A stretch of DNA of 64,000 nucleotides from Castanea sativa. Its lineage: Eukaryota; Streptophyta; Magnoliopsida; Fagales; Fagaceae. Of the stretch, positions 1 to 11,872 are shown in pieces (within the stretch, counting starts at the first letter, position 1; each line of letters opens with the position of its first letter). Under the pieces are notes generated by a model, which searched no databases, was not told the DNA's origin, and saw nothing but the letters and a program-made list of their open reading frames with translations. Position numbers and translations under genes: made by a program. The stretch spans positions 2,728,001-2,792,000 of the forward strand of contig NC_134022.1 in NCBI RefSeq assembly GCF_040712315.1. Direction: 5' to 3'.

Positions 1-2180
1 CCAAGTCAAATTGCTGTTCTGGCGTTGAAATTGGCTCTATAACATTGTCAAGAGGAATATCCGTACTTGTAGGAATTATTGAATTACATAATGTATTGAA
101 GCATGAGGAACCAGCTGTCTGTAGATGGAAACATCAATATTAAAAGGTAGGTAAATAGTGTAGTTTATTACATAATTGATAGAACAAAATATGAATAGAA
201 AAAAAATATAGAATAGAAAAAAAATATATTAATTACTTTTGTAAATGTGTATAATCGGGTACGAGTATCATTGTACAAGGTTGGATTTACCTAAGACAAA
301 AAGAAATGAGTATTAGAATTAACAAGTTCATTTACATACATAGATACATATTGTAAACTTGTTTCCTCTATCACTTACTGTCCATCCAACTTCTATGCTA
401 TCCGGACCATTTTGAACCTTTATGCGAGCAGAACTGTATTGAGTTCCTTCGACTTTTGGGTTATATATGCTGATGATTGCAGAACCTCCATGGTACACGT
501 TCGTATATTTTTTCCGCACTACAGCATACTGAGAATAATATATAACATTTTAAAGCAATCATTTGAAAATTATTCTTAAAGGAAATTGTGTGATTACTCA
601 TTGTGTTTCTCCTCCAACTCTAGTTGCACATTGAGTATGTGCGTGCTTATGCACTCCAAGCCAAATTACTAATCATCAATCACACCATAATTAACAACAA
701 AGTCTTCTTCTTTTTTTGTGATTTATATGTTGAATTTTTAGGATACTATAAATATATTTGCATGTCATTGAAGATCAAATCAATAAATTTAAAGCCAAAG
801 AATATATATCATGAGATTTTTGAAATTCATTGAAGACAATATCAAGTCATTGATTGTTAAAAGAATATCATGAGATTGGCTAATGAATCAATAGATTGAT
901 TTCTAAGGGGAGGTAACGGTGCTACTCACTCTTTTTGAGAAGAAAATAGATGATTTAAGGAAACTGAAAAAACTCTAATCACGCCGAACGGGCTGAACCG
1001 TGGCTTTCATGGTTAGTTTGGTACGGCTTTGTTAAAGTATCAGTCTGTATTGGTTTTGAATCTAGCAAAAACGTGAAAATCTCCCTTAAGCTTGACCAAA
1101 CCCGACCGATATCAGTGCTATCCATTGTAGTGTATTATTATAAGTGAATGACACATTATTGTATCACTTTCAGCTTTTGTCCCTTAGCTTGTATGTTGAT
1201 AAGAACTGCATAAACTCTCATGTATTCTCTTTTGTCTCCTCTTTTATCCCTCAAATTAACAAATTTGTTCACAACAAAAAAATAATCAATCACATATATA
1301 TCATTAATATGGTATTGGATTGGGTTGGGGTACTGTGTATTAGTTTTAAAAAAATAATTCACACACAGCTATTGCTTGACATAATTAGATACTATTTATT
1401 TTCCTTTCAAAAGAAAATAATATACAAAAAAGGAACCAACTACAACTACAACACAAAATATATGCAAATGTATGAAATAGATAAAAATAAATTAGAGTGT
1501 AGCAATGATAACTTACATGAGTACCAGGTCTATCAATAGTGAGTGGTTTATATTTTAAGTTATGTATCTCTGTAGCTAACTTTGCCCTTTTGAGATCATC
1601 CTCCGTATTTCTCTTAATGGGAACCATACCATCTGGACAACCTTTACCATTTAGCCAAAAATTAGATGGGTTAAATAGTGGTGAAGACTTTTGGTCTCTG
1701 CTTCCTTTAGGGTTGGAGGAAGATCTCACCTGTACATTAATTAATTCAATATTGAAGTTAGTGTTACTTTTCTTTATAAAAAAAAAAAAGAATAAAAGAA
1801 AATTAGAAAAATGTGACATAGTAATTGAAGTTTACTGGAAAATCATGAGTATGGTTCTTGAGTGAATGATAATTGAAGAACGGTTGTTCATAGAGATTTA
1901 TGCAATCATATGTATCGCCATACTTTGTCTACAAATCACAAAATCATTTTGTCACTATAATAGCTGCAACATTATTTCTTCAACATAAATATATATACAC
2001 ATACACAAATGGAAATATTGATCTCACCCGAATAGTTTTCTTGGCCAACTTATTTAAAAGCTTATGTTGCCTTTTCAACTCCAAGTGATCTTCTCGATAA
2101 ATTCTCTTGCAACCAACATCATTACTGCTAAAAGAAAGAAACAATGTGAACAAAACCAATAAGACAAACCTTCTAGCCAT
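1..2180 (-). CDS. Neprosin-family (DUF239) gene, copy A, 3' part beyond window
   Basis: Putative secreted glutamic peptidase of the neprosin family; the substrate is unknown. Five exons are visible on the minus strand: 2180-2028 (start ATG at 2180, signal peptide), 1729-1517, 528-379, 290-237 and 118-1, the last cut by the window edge. Every junction is GT-AG and phase 0. Exons 1-2 encode the propeptide (DUF4409-like); exon 3 has the IEVGW motif whose Glu is probably catalytic. All visible exons are open. The protein is nearly identical to copy C at 22016-24733; one visible difference is Pro for Leu in the SSPLFNPS stretch of exon 2. The intron between exons 2 and 3 is about 990 bp, as in C but unlike B. 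The final exon lies outside, so integrity is unproven. Confidence 0.8.
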
Positions 2181-3296
2181 TGGTATGTGATCTACAACCC
2201 TACACCGCAAACCATGAGTGTTGTCATTTGTATACGTAAACACATTAAATTTAGTTGTTCTGTCATTTGTATTTCCTTCCATATTCCTATATAAACAAAC
2301 GTATTATTATCATTCTATAAAAGAAATATTATTTTGGCATATTTTAATATTAATTATAAATAAATTGTTGGATTCTCATTATAAAATCGAGATTAGGCAC
2401 AAGGCTGAAACCTGCCAACTTAAAAAGGTCATGTTAACACCTTCTTTTTTTTTTTTTTTTGAGAAACAAACACACACACACATACAGGGAAAAGGAATGA
2501 GATAAGGGAATACACTTTCATGTTAACACTTGATTGTTATGCGTGAGAAATTATTCTTTATTTCCCTAAGTAGTCAAAGTTCAAATCTTAGACCATTATA
2601 TACACGCACACATTAAATTTCGTTGTTCTATTTGTATACATGCACACATTAAATTTAGTTGTACTGTCATTTGTATTTCGCTTCATATTCCTATGAAAAT
2701 GAACATATTATTATTCTCCTATGAAAGAAATATCACGTTGGCACATTTTAATATTAATTATAAATAAAATTTTAAATTCTCATTTATAATGAAATTTATT
2801 AGCAGTGAATTTTGTGGTAAATAAAAAAAGTGTAAGTTTTAATTTTTATGGAGAGTTTGCGTCTTACATTTAACTCCAATATTTATTTTAGAAAATCTCA
2901 CCATGACAAATATAGGCATATTATTTATGTGAATAAGTGGGTTTATAATTCACATTAGTATTAATATATTTTTGGTGACTTTGTAGCCCCTTATAGGAAG
3001 TGGTGCCGCTTCGTTTGAAATTTGGAGCGATTATCTAGAACACTCATGAAACCGAGATTAGGCACAAGGCTGAAACCTACTAACTTAAAAAAGCTCATGT
3101 TAAGACCTTGATTGTTATGTGTGAGCAATTATTCTTTATTTCCCCAAGTAGTCACAGTTCAAATATGAGACCCTTATATACATGCAAACATTAAATTTAG
3201 TTGTTTATTCATTTTTATACACGCACACATTAAATTTAGTTGTTCTATCATTTGTATTTTGCTTCATATTCCTATAAAAATAAACATATTATTATC

Positions 3297-3437
3297 ACCG
3301 CTCCTCATTGGTGCAGTGGTCACTCTACACGTATAAATGCTTATGAGGCGTGGGGGGCAAAGGCTAGGGTTTAATTCTCCAGGAGGGAGCTTCACATACA
3401 TTTATATTTAGATTAGGCTAGAGTGAAAATTCTATCT

Positions 3438-3464
<27 letters not shown>
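3297..3464 (+). mobile_element. tRNA-related SINE with 11-bp target duplication
   Basis: TGGTGCAGTGG near 3310 fits the pol III A-box consensus TRGYNNARNNG. GGTTTAATTCTCC near 3370 is a degenerate B box. The 3' end is an AT-rich (TA)n tail. The element is flanked by direct repeats ATATTATTATC at 3286-3296 and 3465-3475. The paralogous segment at 2700-2740 lacks the insert, so it acts as an empty site. The same insertion occurs at 25834-26017 in the duplicate, with a longer AT tail. Confidence 0.7.
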
Positions 3465-3470
<6 letters not shown>

Positions 3471-3592
3471 TTATCCTTCTATAAAAGAAATATCATGTTG
3501 GCACATTTTAATATTAATTATAAATAAACTGTTAAATTTTCATTATAATGAAAATTATCTGTTGTGAATTTTATGGTAACTAAAAGAAAAAT

Positions 3593-3745
3593 GTTATATT
3601 CACAATATTTTCACAACAAATCCTAAGTGGCAGGTTATTACAGGTTGTTAGTGGTGGAACAAAAAAGTAATTTCAGTGATAAATTCAAATTAGAACGAAT
3701 AATAACTAACCACCTATAATTTGTTATGAAAATATTGTAAAAATA
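3593..3745. mobile_element. MITE with CACAACA-type inverted ends
   Basis: The arm CACAATATTTTCACAACAAAT at the left is repeated inverted at the right as ATTTGTTATGAAAATATTGT. The inside is AT-rich without an ORF. A relative with the same arms lies at 20387-20584, and the duplicate carries the same copy at about 26150-26300. The superfamily is not assignable by eye. Confidence 0.5.
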
Positions 3746-4027
3746 AAAAGGTTTAAGTTTTAATTTTTATGGAGATTTGGCATATTGCATTTAACTCCAA
3801 TCTTTATTTAGAAACTCTCACCATGACATAAATTGGTATATAATTTATGTGAATAAATGAGTTATAATTCCGTTTAGTATTGATATATTTTTGGTGTCTT
3901 TGTAGCCCCATATAGAAAGTGGTGTCACTTTCTATGAAATTTGGAGTGATTATTCAGAGAACTTATGAATCTAGAACTATTCAATGTAGGATACACAGAT
4001 ACACCTTCATAAGATATAATAAACTAT

Positions 4028-4060
4028 CTTCTTCTTCTTCTTCTTCTTCTTCTTCTTCTT
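4028..4060. repeat. (CTT)n microsatellite
   Basis: About eleven CTT/TTC units lead into a T-rich tract. The equivalent in the duplicate (26580-26618) has more units, so the locus is length-variable. Confidence 0.9.
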
Positions 4061-4097
4061 TTTTTATTTTTTTTTATTTTTTATTTATTTTAAATAC

Positions 4098-4197
4098 AAG
4101 ATAGAATTCCTACTCTAACCTAATCTAAGTGTATACGTGTGTAAAGCTCCCTCTTGAAAACGACCATTGCCCCCCACACTCTACAAGCATTTATACT
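4098..4197 (-). mobile_element. 5'-truncated SINE of the same family
   Basis: Read on the minus strand it matches the 3' two thirds of the SINE at 3297-3464: the GTGGGGGGCAA block, GAGGGAGCTT, and the AGATTAGGTTAGAGT stretch before the tail. The tail is the adjacent A/T-rich tract and (CTT)n run. The A box is missing. The partner copy is at about 26652-26753. Confidence 0.55.
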
Positions 4198-4752
4198 TGA
4201 GTTATGTGAATAAATAAGTTATAATGCTCATTAATCTTGAGTGGGCCTTAAAGTCAATAAATAGGACTATTTGCATCATTATATATATACCCACTCACAC
4301 ACTAGTGAGTGTGTATTTGTCTCTGTTTGTGTATGTGTGTTTTTTTTTTTTGTGGAGATAGTTATAATATTGTGTTAATTCTATAACTCGAATCATTTCC
4401 CCTCGACTCTCAAGTACTTTGTACATGAAGATGTGTCAATTAAGCTACAATGCCCTTGACATTTGTGTGAGTGCGTCTAACAATCTAACAATCTATTATC
4501 TATTATAAAAGTTTAATCCCTAAATGGGAGGATGCATACAATGATGACATATTTTACTTTGACGAAACTACACTATAGATCCTTGAAGTTTGTCTACTAA
4601 GCACTATTGGTCCTTCAAGTTTAAAAAATGAATACAATTGGTCTTTCTATTAACAGTTGTTAGTCTCAGTGCTTACATGGCTAAGGAAGGTGTAATGTGT
4701 CAATTTCTAAGTGACATGACATCAAATTTAAAATTGAAAAAAAAAAAAAAAA

Positions 4753-5143
4753 GGCAAATTACAATTTACCAACTTGTGGTTTAGCCGAAACTTAAGTTGC
4801 CTACATATGATTTGAAATTTGACACTTTACCCACATGAGGTTAGCTAATTAGTTAGAGTTTTGTAACCCACTTTTGTAAAAAATAGGGTTAAATATGTAA
4901 TTTTACTCCAATTTTATGTCTCTCTCCTCAGAAAACACAAAAAACACAAAAATACAAAATAAAATAAGATATATATAAAAAATCCAGTGAAACACCTGTA
5001 TCAAGAGATTTCAAACTATAGATAAATAACTTAAATTTTGATCAAACCTCAAATGGGTAATGTACTAATGTGTCAAATTTCAAACCATAGATAAACAATT
5101 TGAATTTTGGCCAAATCATAAGTGGGTAAATTGTAATTTTTTC
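4753..5143. mobile_element. Inverted-repeat element nested in the MULE
   Basis: About 75 bp at the left (GGCAAATTACAATTTACC onward) are repeated inverted at the right up to GGTAAATTGTAATTTTTTC. The inside is AT-rich with no coding potential. Confidence 0.6.
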
Positions 5144-5171
5144 AAAAAATTAAAATCCAAAATTTGACTCA

Positions 5172-5740
5172 TTAAAAAACTCATCAACCCGTTAGAAGCC
5201 AAACCATTTCAAACTGACCCATTGAGAAATGAGTATTCCCAAATCAAACTGAAAATCGCTAAGCCCAATCTGAGAGAAAGTGAGAGATAGAGACGAAATA
5301 TTAGAGGATTTGTATGAACTAATTGAAGTACTGGCCTTGGATTTTTGCTTTTAAGTCCAATTATTGGAAATATTTCCATTTTGTTTCATTGATAAATCCA
5401 CAACTGCAAACCATGCTAATTGAAACGAGGAGGCATGTGGGAAACACACATGGGGTATGTTAATATCATTGAAAATTTGATAAATCAAGAAAATGGGATT
5501 CGAAGATCCAAATAGTTGCACTCACACTAATGGGTATGTGACTGCACAGCATGGCACCAGTGGCTATGCGTGTGAGAGGACATTGGTCACGAGAGAAGGA
5601 TGACGGGAGGGGCAGGATGGCGGTGTTAAGATTAGGGCTAGTAATTTTTAATGATATGAGAATACCTGTTTGTCAACGGGTCAATTTGAAATGGTTTGGG
5701 CATTTGGCTTCTAATGATTTTTTTTTTTTTTTTTTTTTTT
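5172..5740. mobile_element. Second inverted-repeat element nested in the MULE
   Basis: The arm with AGAAGCCAAACCATTTCAAA at 5193-5212 returns inverted at about 5685-5722. Arms are about 70 bp and imperfect. The short ORF at 5551 inside it is not supported as a gene. Confidence 0.5.
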
Positions 5741-6929
5741 TTGTGTGGCTAAAATACAAAACTCACCCTTTTAAGTTCCACAATTTGTCATTTTAGTCCT
5801 ATAAATTTGGGTTTTGTCATTTCAATCTGCTAAGTTTCATTACTTTCTAATTAAGTCTTCTATTAATGTGCCGTTAGTTTCTGCCGATAACTTTTATTTT
5901 TTTATTTACTACTTAATTTTAGAAAAGATGTTAATTATAAATAATAATAAAAAAATTAGAAACCCAAATGCTACAGCACCTTGCCAATCGACGAGGCCTC
6001 CATTGAATGCTCAACACTGTTAAAACTCATCCTTCCTCCGTTGCTTCTTCCGTTGACACTGCTGGCTCTACACCACAGACTCCATCTCTTATCTCGTCTC
6101 AACCACTGTTATGCCAGCACTAACAAAGTTGCAAAACGACACAAAAGAGAAGTATAATCTCACTACGAAACTTCAAATCAAAAGGATCAAAGCTGTGAAA
6201 AATAACAAACAGGTTTTAGATAAAAAGTGAAATAAGTCGATAAAAATTTTGGATCCGACCTAGATGTTTTATTAATTTTACTATATACGCAGAAAGAGAA
6301 ACTGAGGAAAATGTCTAAGGCAAAGATTCCACATATTATAACTCCCCTATAAGAAACCAAAAAACAATCAAATCATTGAGATGACCAAAGTGTTAAAAAG
6401 GAGCCGTACACAACTTTTTTGTTTATGACAATGAATATTTGCTACAATAAAAGTTTGTAAAACTTTATAGCCAATTAGCTCAATTAGCCTCAAATAAAAA
6501 CAAAGCTAGTAGCCTGCACAAAATTCAGATTCAAATCAATTGTAATTATTTTTGAAACTTAAGAGACCAACAGTGTTCAGTAATTAAACTTTAGGGACCA
6601 ATAGTGTAGTTACGACTTTTACTTTCTTCAAGCATAAAATAATGACATTTATGCTTTCTCCAAGAATAAAATGATGAGATATATGCTTTCTTATAATTAC
6701 AACCATTAATTTCTTTTAAATAAAACTAACCATTTATGTTTTTCATTCCCCCCTCTCCTCTCTCTCTCTCCTTAGACTTTATCTCTCCATATTTCTCTCT
6801 CTTCTTCATAACATAAAAATAAAAATAAAAAATAATTATAAATAATAATAACGATTTATGTTTTATGCTTTTCTATATATATAAAAAAGAGGTATATCTT
6901 AATCTCTCTTTTTTAATTAGCATATGAGT

Positions 6930-9524
6930 AAATTCCACCCCATTGCCTTTTGCAATATCTTATATGCACTTGTCTTTAAAGTGTTGGCAAACAGGTTGAA
7001 GAAAGTTTTACCCCATATTATTTTGGAATCTCAAAGTGCCTTTCTATCGGATAAAGCTATTTCCGATAACATCTTGGTGGCCTTTGAGACTTTACACCAT
7101 ATGAAGAGGAAAAAAAAAGAAAAAGAAAATTGGATATATGGTTTTAAAATTGGACGTGAGCAAAGTTTATGATCGTTTGGAATGGGTATTCCTTCAAAGG
7201 ATCATGAAGAAGATGGGCTTTCATTTGACTTGGATAGGCTGGATTTTGGAGTCTATAAAATCTGTGACCTATTAGATTTTAGTCAATGGCGAACCAAAAG
7301 GCCATATTATTCTCACACGAGGTATTCATCAAGGAGATCCTCTTTCCCCTTATCTTTTTCTATTATGCTTTGAAGGTCTAAATGGATTAATTGAACATGT
7401 AGCGGATGGTAAACATATTGAGAGTGTTTCTCTCTGTAAAAATAGCCCAAAGATCTCTCACATCTTTTTTGCAGATGATAGCCTCTTGTTTTGCCGAGCT
7501 AGAGTGGGGGGCGTGGAAAAAATTCAGGAGATATTGGGGAAATATGAACGGGCGTCGGGACAAAAAATAAATTCGGACAAGACTACTCTATTTTTTAGCA
7601 ATAATTCCTCTATTGCTACAAAGGAGGAAATAAAAAATCTGCTTGGGGTGTCCAAAATAAAGGAGTATGAAAGATATTTGGGTTTACCGGCGGTGGTAGG
7701 AAGAAAAAAAAAAGGCAAGCTTGAATTTCTTAAAAGATAGGGTGTGGGGTAAGCTCCAAGGATGGAAAGAGAAAATATTATCGCAAGTGGGTAAAGAAGT
7801 TCTTTTGAAAGCGGTGGTCCAAGCCATTCCTACGTTTGCCATGAGTTATTTTTGATTGCCAATCGGTCTTTGCCAAGATATTGAGATGCTCATTTGAAAA
7901 TTTTGGTATGGACAAAGGGGTGATAGGAGAAAAATTCATTGGGCAAACTGGGAGGTCTTATGTCAACCAAAGAGCGAGGGGGGATTGGGCTTTAAAGATC
8001 TTTGCAAATTTAATAAAGCCATATTGGCTAAACAGGTGTGGAGATTGATACATGATAAGGAGTCTCTATTTTATAGAGTTTTTAAGGCGAAGTATTTTCC
8101 AAATAGCTTAATTTTGGAAGCTAAACCTTCTACCGGCTCTTTCTCATGGAAGAGTATGCTGTGGTCCAGGGATTTAATTGAAAAAGGAGCCATCCAGAGA
8201 ATCGGTAGCGGTGAATCTGTTCGGATATATGAAGATGCTTGGCTACCAAGTCCTGAAGGCAGAATCAGCTCTCCAGCTTTACACCTAGCACCAGATTCCA
8301 CTGTGGATTCTCTGATAAATTCTACAACAGGTTGGTGGAACATCAATCTAATTGATTTTTGTTTTTATCCACCTGAAGCAAAACTTATCAAGTCTCGTCC
8401 CCCACAGCCTGATACCTTAGTTTGGAGAGCAGAAAAATCGGGCAACTACTCAGTGAAGTCAGGTTATAAACTTCTCTGTGAACTTCATACTCTTGATACA
8501 AATCGACCACAAGTCTCAGAATCACAGAGGGGTTTTTGGAAAAGCATCTGGAAGTTGAAGGTCCCACAAGATCAAGCATTTTCTTCGGAAGGCATGCATT
8601 AATTCGCTGCCTACAAAAGAAAATCTACTGAAGTGAAAAATTCTTCAAGATTCGGTTTGTCCTCGCTGCTCTGGAGAATCGGAGACTGTTGTGCATGCTT
8701 TGTGGAGTTGTGCCTGCATCAAAGTGGTCTGGGAAACTGATTTCGACTGGGTGGATAGGAGCTCAGCAACTTCTGATTCTTTCTTGGATGTATACAAAAA
8801 ATCCGATCCAAACCTGCCTTACTATCCTTGTTTGCAGCGACGGCTTGGTCACTTTGGTATCAGAGAAATAAATCTCGCCTCCAAGACACCCTGCCCCTTC
8901 GCAATATTGCTGGTTTTGCAAAGAACTACCTCAGCGAATTCAGGGGCTGGAAAATCCTCCTTCCCACAGATGACGGGCTGTTCCTCACAGGTGGCTACCT
9001 CCTGTAGCGGGCTTGGTGAAGACAAATTATGATGGAGCAATGTACGGAGAGTCAGACAAAGCGGGAATAGGTGTGGTAATTCGGAATAGTGAGGGTCAGG
9101 TGTTGGATGCCCTATCCGAGCAGATTGTGAAACCTCCAACAGTGGAAATCCTGGAGCTTCTTGCTGCCCGGCAAGCTGTCACTTTTACTGCAGAATTGGG
9201 TCATGCTCAGTTTGTTTGGATTTTGAATCTGTTGTCAACTCATTAAAGGGATCAGGCATGGAAAATTCTAGGGGAGGGCATCTCATCAGGGATATCATAT
9301 CTCAATCAAACTCATTTCAGAGTATTTTTTTCGCTCATATAGGTCAGCAAGGCAATGCAGTTGCACATGCCTTAGCCCAACGAGCGAGACAATCTTTTTC
9401 TTCGCAAATCTGGTTGGAGTGTGTTCCACTGAATATTATCTCTTTTGTTTTGGATGATTGTCCCAATTCTTGATTAATAAAAACAGCAAGTATTCATTTC
9501 TCAAAAAAAAAAAAAAAAAAAAAA
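6930..9524 (+). mobile_element. 5'-truncated L1-type LINE with RNase H tail and poly(A)
   Basis: The piece begins inside the reverse transcriptase domain (PIAFCNILYALVFKVLANRL block), continues through a GDPLSP-like block near 7340 and an FADDSLLFC motif near 7470, the linker and zf-RVT region (7985-8700), and a C-terminal RNase H domain (9013-9473, with the DGAMYGE and GNAVAHALA motifs). Several frameshifts and stop codons break it, so it is dead. It ends in about 22 A at 9503-9524. No target duplication is found: the left flank belongs to the segmental duplication, while the right flank (GATTGCACACACTG) does not match the partner locus. Confidence 0.85.
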
Positions 9525-10166
9525 GATTGCACACACTGAGAACTCTTTGGCTTCTGTAATCAAATTTCAGGTTAGAATATAGATATCTGCAAACTTCTAC
9601 TTTGTCCATTTCCTATTTTTAATACCATTTTTATTTTGGTAAGTATTCTTAATACCAGTGTTTCTTCTTTTATTTTTATTTTCGTTATATGTACAACTTT
9701 GGGAATGAAGATGTAACATATGCTAATGTATATAAGGATTAAAGTAAAATATTGGGTCTTATGAAAATGTTCCAAAATTCTTTGATATGTCGGGTTTGAC
9801 ACTGTTGTCTATTGGATGAAGGAAAATGGTTTTATATGATGCTATGAACATGTATATATGGGGTATGTATTTGTGCATTATATGTATGTGTGTGTATGGA
9901 CCCCATGATTTGGTTTATAATGATATATTTTTAATTAAGTTTACATTGATGGCACAAATATTCTTTTTTTCTTTATTTTCAAACCTAGGTTGTTTGACAT
10001 GCATAACCCATTTGTGGAGAGATTTCGTGAATTATCTCAAAGTCCAAATTTACATAAATGTAAACTCCTCATCTTAAATAGACAGTTTTTATTTATTTAT
10101 TTATTTTAAATGGTAATTAAATGACAGTTCTTTAAGTCCCAAGAAATAGACAATTTCACATACATA
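9525..10166. other. Non-coding spacer
   Basis: AT-rich sequence between the LINE and a MITE. Short ORFs near 9572-9802 and 9826-10077 have no recognisable product or gene structure. I see no gene. Confidence 0.5.
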
Positions 10167-10376
10167 AGAGAAATTATACAGTCCTCTAGTGGACCACGTC
10201 ACTTGTCTATCGTTCTACTAAAAAACTGCCACTTGTTTAAAATTGTTGAGTCATTAATCAATTTCTGTTTTAAAAAAATTTCTAACTCATCAATTTTAAA
10301 CAGGTGTAAGTCTTTTAGTGAAATGGTAGATCACGTCACTTGTCCTGGTCCACCATGAGAACCTTACAATTTCTCT
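10167..10376. mobile_element. MITE with 7-bp target duplication
   Basis: Ends are AGAGAAATT and AATTTCTCT, with further inverted similarity (GTGGACCA and CACTTGTTTAAAATTGTTGA pair with their complements). ATACATA flanks both sides (10160-10166 and 10377-10383). The length is 210 bp with no ORF. The target size would suit a hAT-like element with one mismatched base, but this is not certain. Confidence 0.65.
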
Positions 10377-10626
10377 ATACATAGAGCTATGCAATATCAT
10401 CACAAGGTAAATTCAAATATTCCTTCCACAAGTATACGCTTCATATATATTGTACCTATCATTGTTGTGTACGTTTTAAAGTGTCTATTAATAACACAAA
10501 AGTAACACATTTTGTATTTCTACTCATAGGTTTATGGTAAATACTGCTGGAAAGCAATTAGAATGGGCGACACAAAACACTACTCCACCAACTTCTGTAC
10601 CATAACCCGCATAATTTTTAACAATA

Positions 10627-10956
10627 CTAGCCTTTGAGCATGCACTCACATGCGTGCTCAGAGGCACTTCTATTTTTTTTTAGTAAAAATTAATAATTTG
10701 CATCCATTATAAATTGGGTTACTATATTTTTCAATCACAAAAATACCTAAGGATGTGATAAGTGTTATGCGTGGAAAAATGTTAATAATTTTAATATTTG
10801 GTACAAACGCATAACACTCATCACACCCCTAGGTATTTTTGTGATTGAAAAATATAGTAACCCAATTTATGATTGATACAAATTATTAATTTTTATAAAA
10901 AAAAAAAATAGAAGAGCCTCTGAGCACGCACTTACGTGTGTGTGCTCAGAGGCTAG
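10627..10956. mobile_element. Foldback element: near-complete palindrome of about 330 bp
   Basis: The left arm (CTAGCCTTTGAGCATGCACT onward) and right arm (ending GTGTGCTCAGAGGCTAG) are inverted copies of about 150 bp with only about 30 bp between them. Paired blocks include AAATTGGGTTACTATATTTT, TAGGTATTTTTGTG and GCGTATAACACT-like segments. It is a MITE or foldback transposon able to form a long hairpin. No clear target duplication is seen. Confidence 0.75.
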
Positions 10957-11818
10957 TCTCTAATTATGCTTTTGTTCATCACATAACTATTATTCACTCA
11001 TACTTCTCTATTTTCTGAGTTTGCAGTTTGTAGCTTTTTTAATTTGTGGGGTTCTAATTTCAAAGTCCAGTTTTGCATTTTAATTAATTTTGATTGTGTT
11101 TGTGATTTTGGATCCTTGAGTTCAATGTTGACACCATGAAACGAAGCAATTTCAAGCCCTCTCCAACAATCACCACCAATGTCTTCTTTCACAGGTACCT
11201 TCTTTTCTCATTCTTTGACTCATTGGAACAGCAGCAATTTCATGTTTATTTATTTAGTTGGTTGGATTTTCATGACCAACAAACTTAATACCAAATCAAG
11301 TAAGTTGGGGTACTTTAAGTGAGTAGGATATATTCTTGATGAGTTAATGTAGAGCATTAGATCAATTAAATTTTAGTAGTGAATAATTTTAAACTCATCC
11401 AAGTATCTATAATGTAAATATTTACAAAATTAAATTCAAAAATAAAAAACAAAAAAAAAGAATCTGAATACTAATATTAAAGTTTGGGCACTATAGCAGA
11501 TTTGCATAAGCATGTACTCTTCATGTCTCTATTAAGGTAACTTTCTCTCTTTTTTTATTTATAAAAAATATCAAAAGAAGTTCTTGATTGAATATTCCTT
11601 GGTATTGGATTTGGATTGTAAATTTTTGTATCATTGCTATTTTTATAGGTTGGTAGAAGCCACACAGAGGGTTGGATTTCATGAAGCATAGGTATATGCC
11701 ATTTCATATTCTGATTCACATAAAAATTTTGCATTCTAATTTTTGGCTTATCTCTTCCATGTTCAACAAGAACCCAAGTAGTCAAGTACTCAATTGCTAC
11801 AATATGGATGTAACAGCC

Positions 11819-11819
<1 letters not shown>

Positions 11820-11870
<51 letters not shown>
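11820..11870. repeat. (TA)n microsatellite
   Basis: An uninterrupted TA run of about 45 bases. Confidence 0.95.

Positions 11871-11872
<2 letters not shown>

Larger units (their letters stand above)
2220..3990. repeat. Degenerate direct repeats upstream of neprosin copy A
   Basis: Three partial copies of one segment follow each other, starting near 2225, 2665 and 3244. Each contains a TGTCATTTGTATTT-like start, CTTCATATTCCTAT, a GGCACATTTTAATATTAATT core and, in the last two, a TTGTAGCCCC block. The same segments lie upstream of copy C, and one shorter version lies upstream of copy B (17530-17900). They are probably old promoter-region duplications of the gene family. No gene is seen in them. 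Confidence 0.6.
4561..6616. mobile_element. Non-autonomous Mutator-like element (MULE)
   Basis: The ends are inverted: GACGAAACTACACTAT at 4561 and, read inverted, GTCGTAACTACACTAT from 6616, with similarity continuing for about 80 bp. A perfect 9-bp target duplication TTTTACTTT flanks it (4552-4560 and 6617-6625), as expected for the Mutator superfamily. No transposase is visible. The inside is a mosaic of nested inverted-repeat elements. The same insertion is at 27114-29146 in the duplicate. Confidence 0.75.
1..6929. repeat. Segmental duplication, copy A (partner 22561-29460)
   Basis: The whole stretch aligns base for base with 22561-29460 in the same orientation, with scattered substitutions and microsatellite length changes (for example a T-run of about 25 at 5718-5742 against 8 in the partner). 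It contains the neprosin gene, its upstream region, two SINE copies and a Mutator-like element, so these insertions predate the duplication. Similarity stops at the motif ATGAGTA, directly followed here by a LINE and in the partner by GGTAG plus a T-run. The left limit is outside the window. Confidence 0.9.

Noticed and set aside
1144..1539. 131-codon plus-strand ORF, repeated at 23690-24085
   Set aside because: It lies antisense in the neprosin intron 2/exon 2 region and is duplicated with it; the peptide is low complexity and AT-driven.
4321..4355. GT-rich and T-rich stretches as regulatory signals
   Set aside because: They are simple-sequence runs that differ in length between the duplicate copies, without a gene nearby in the right orientation.
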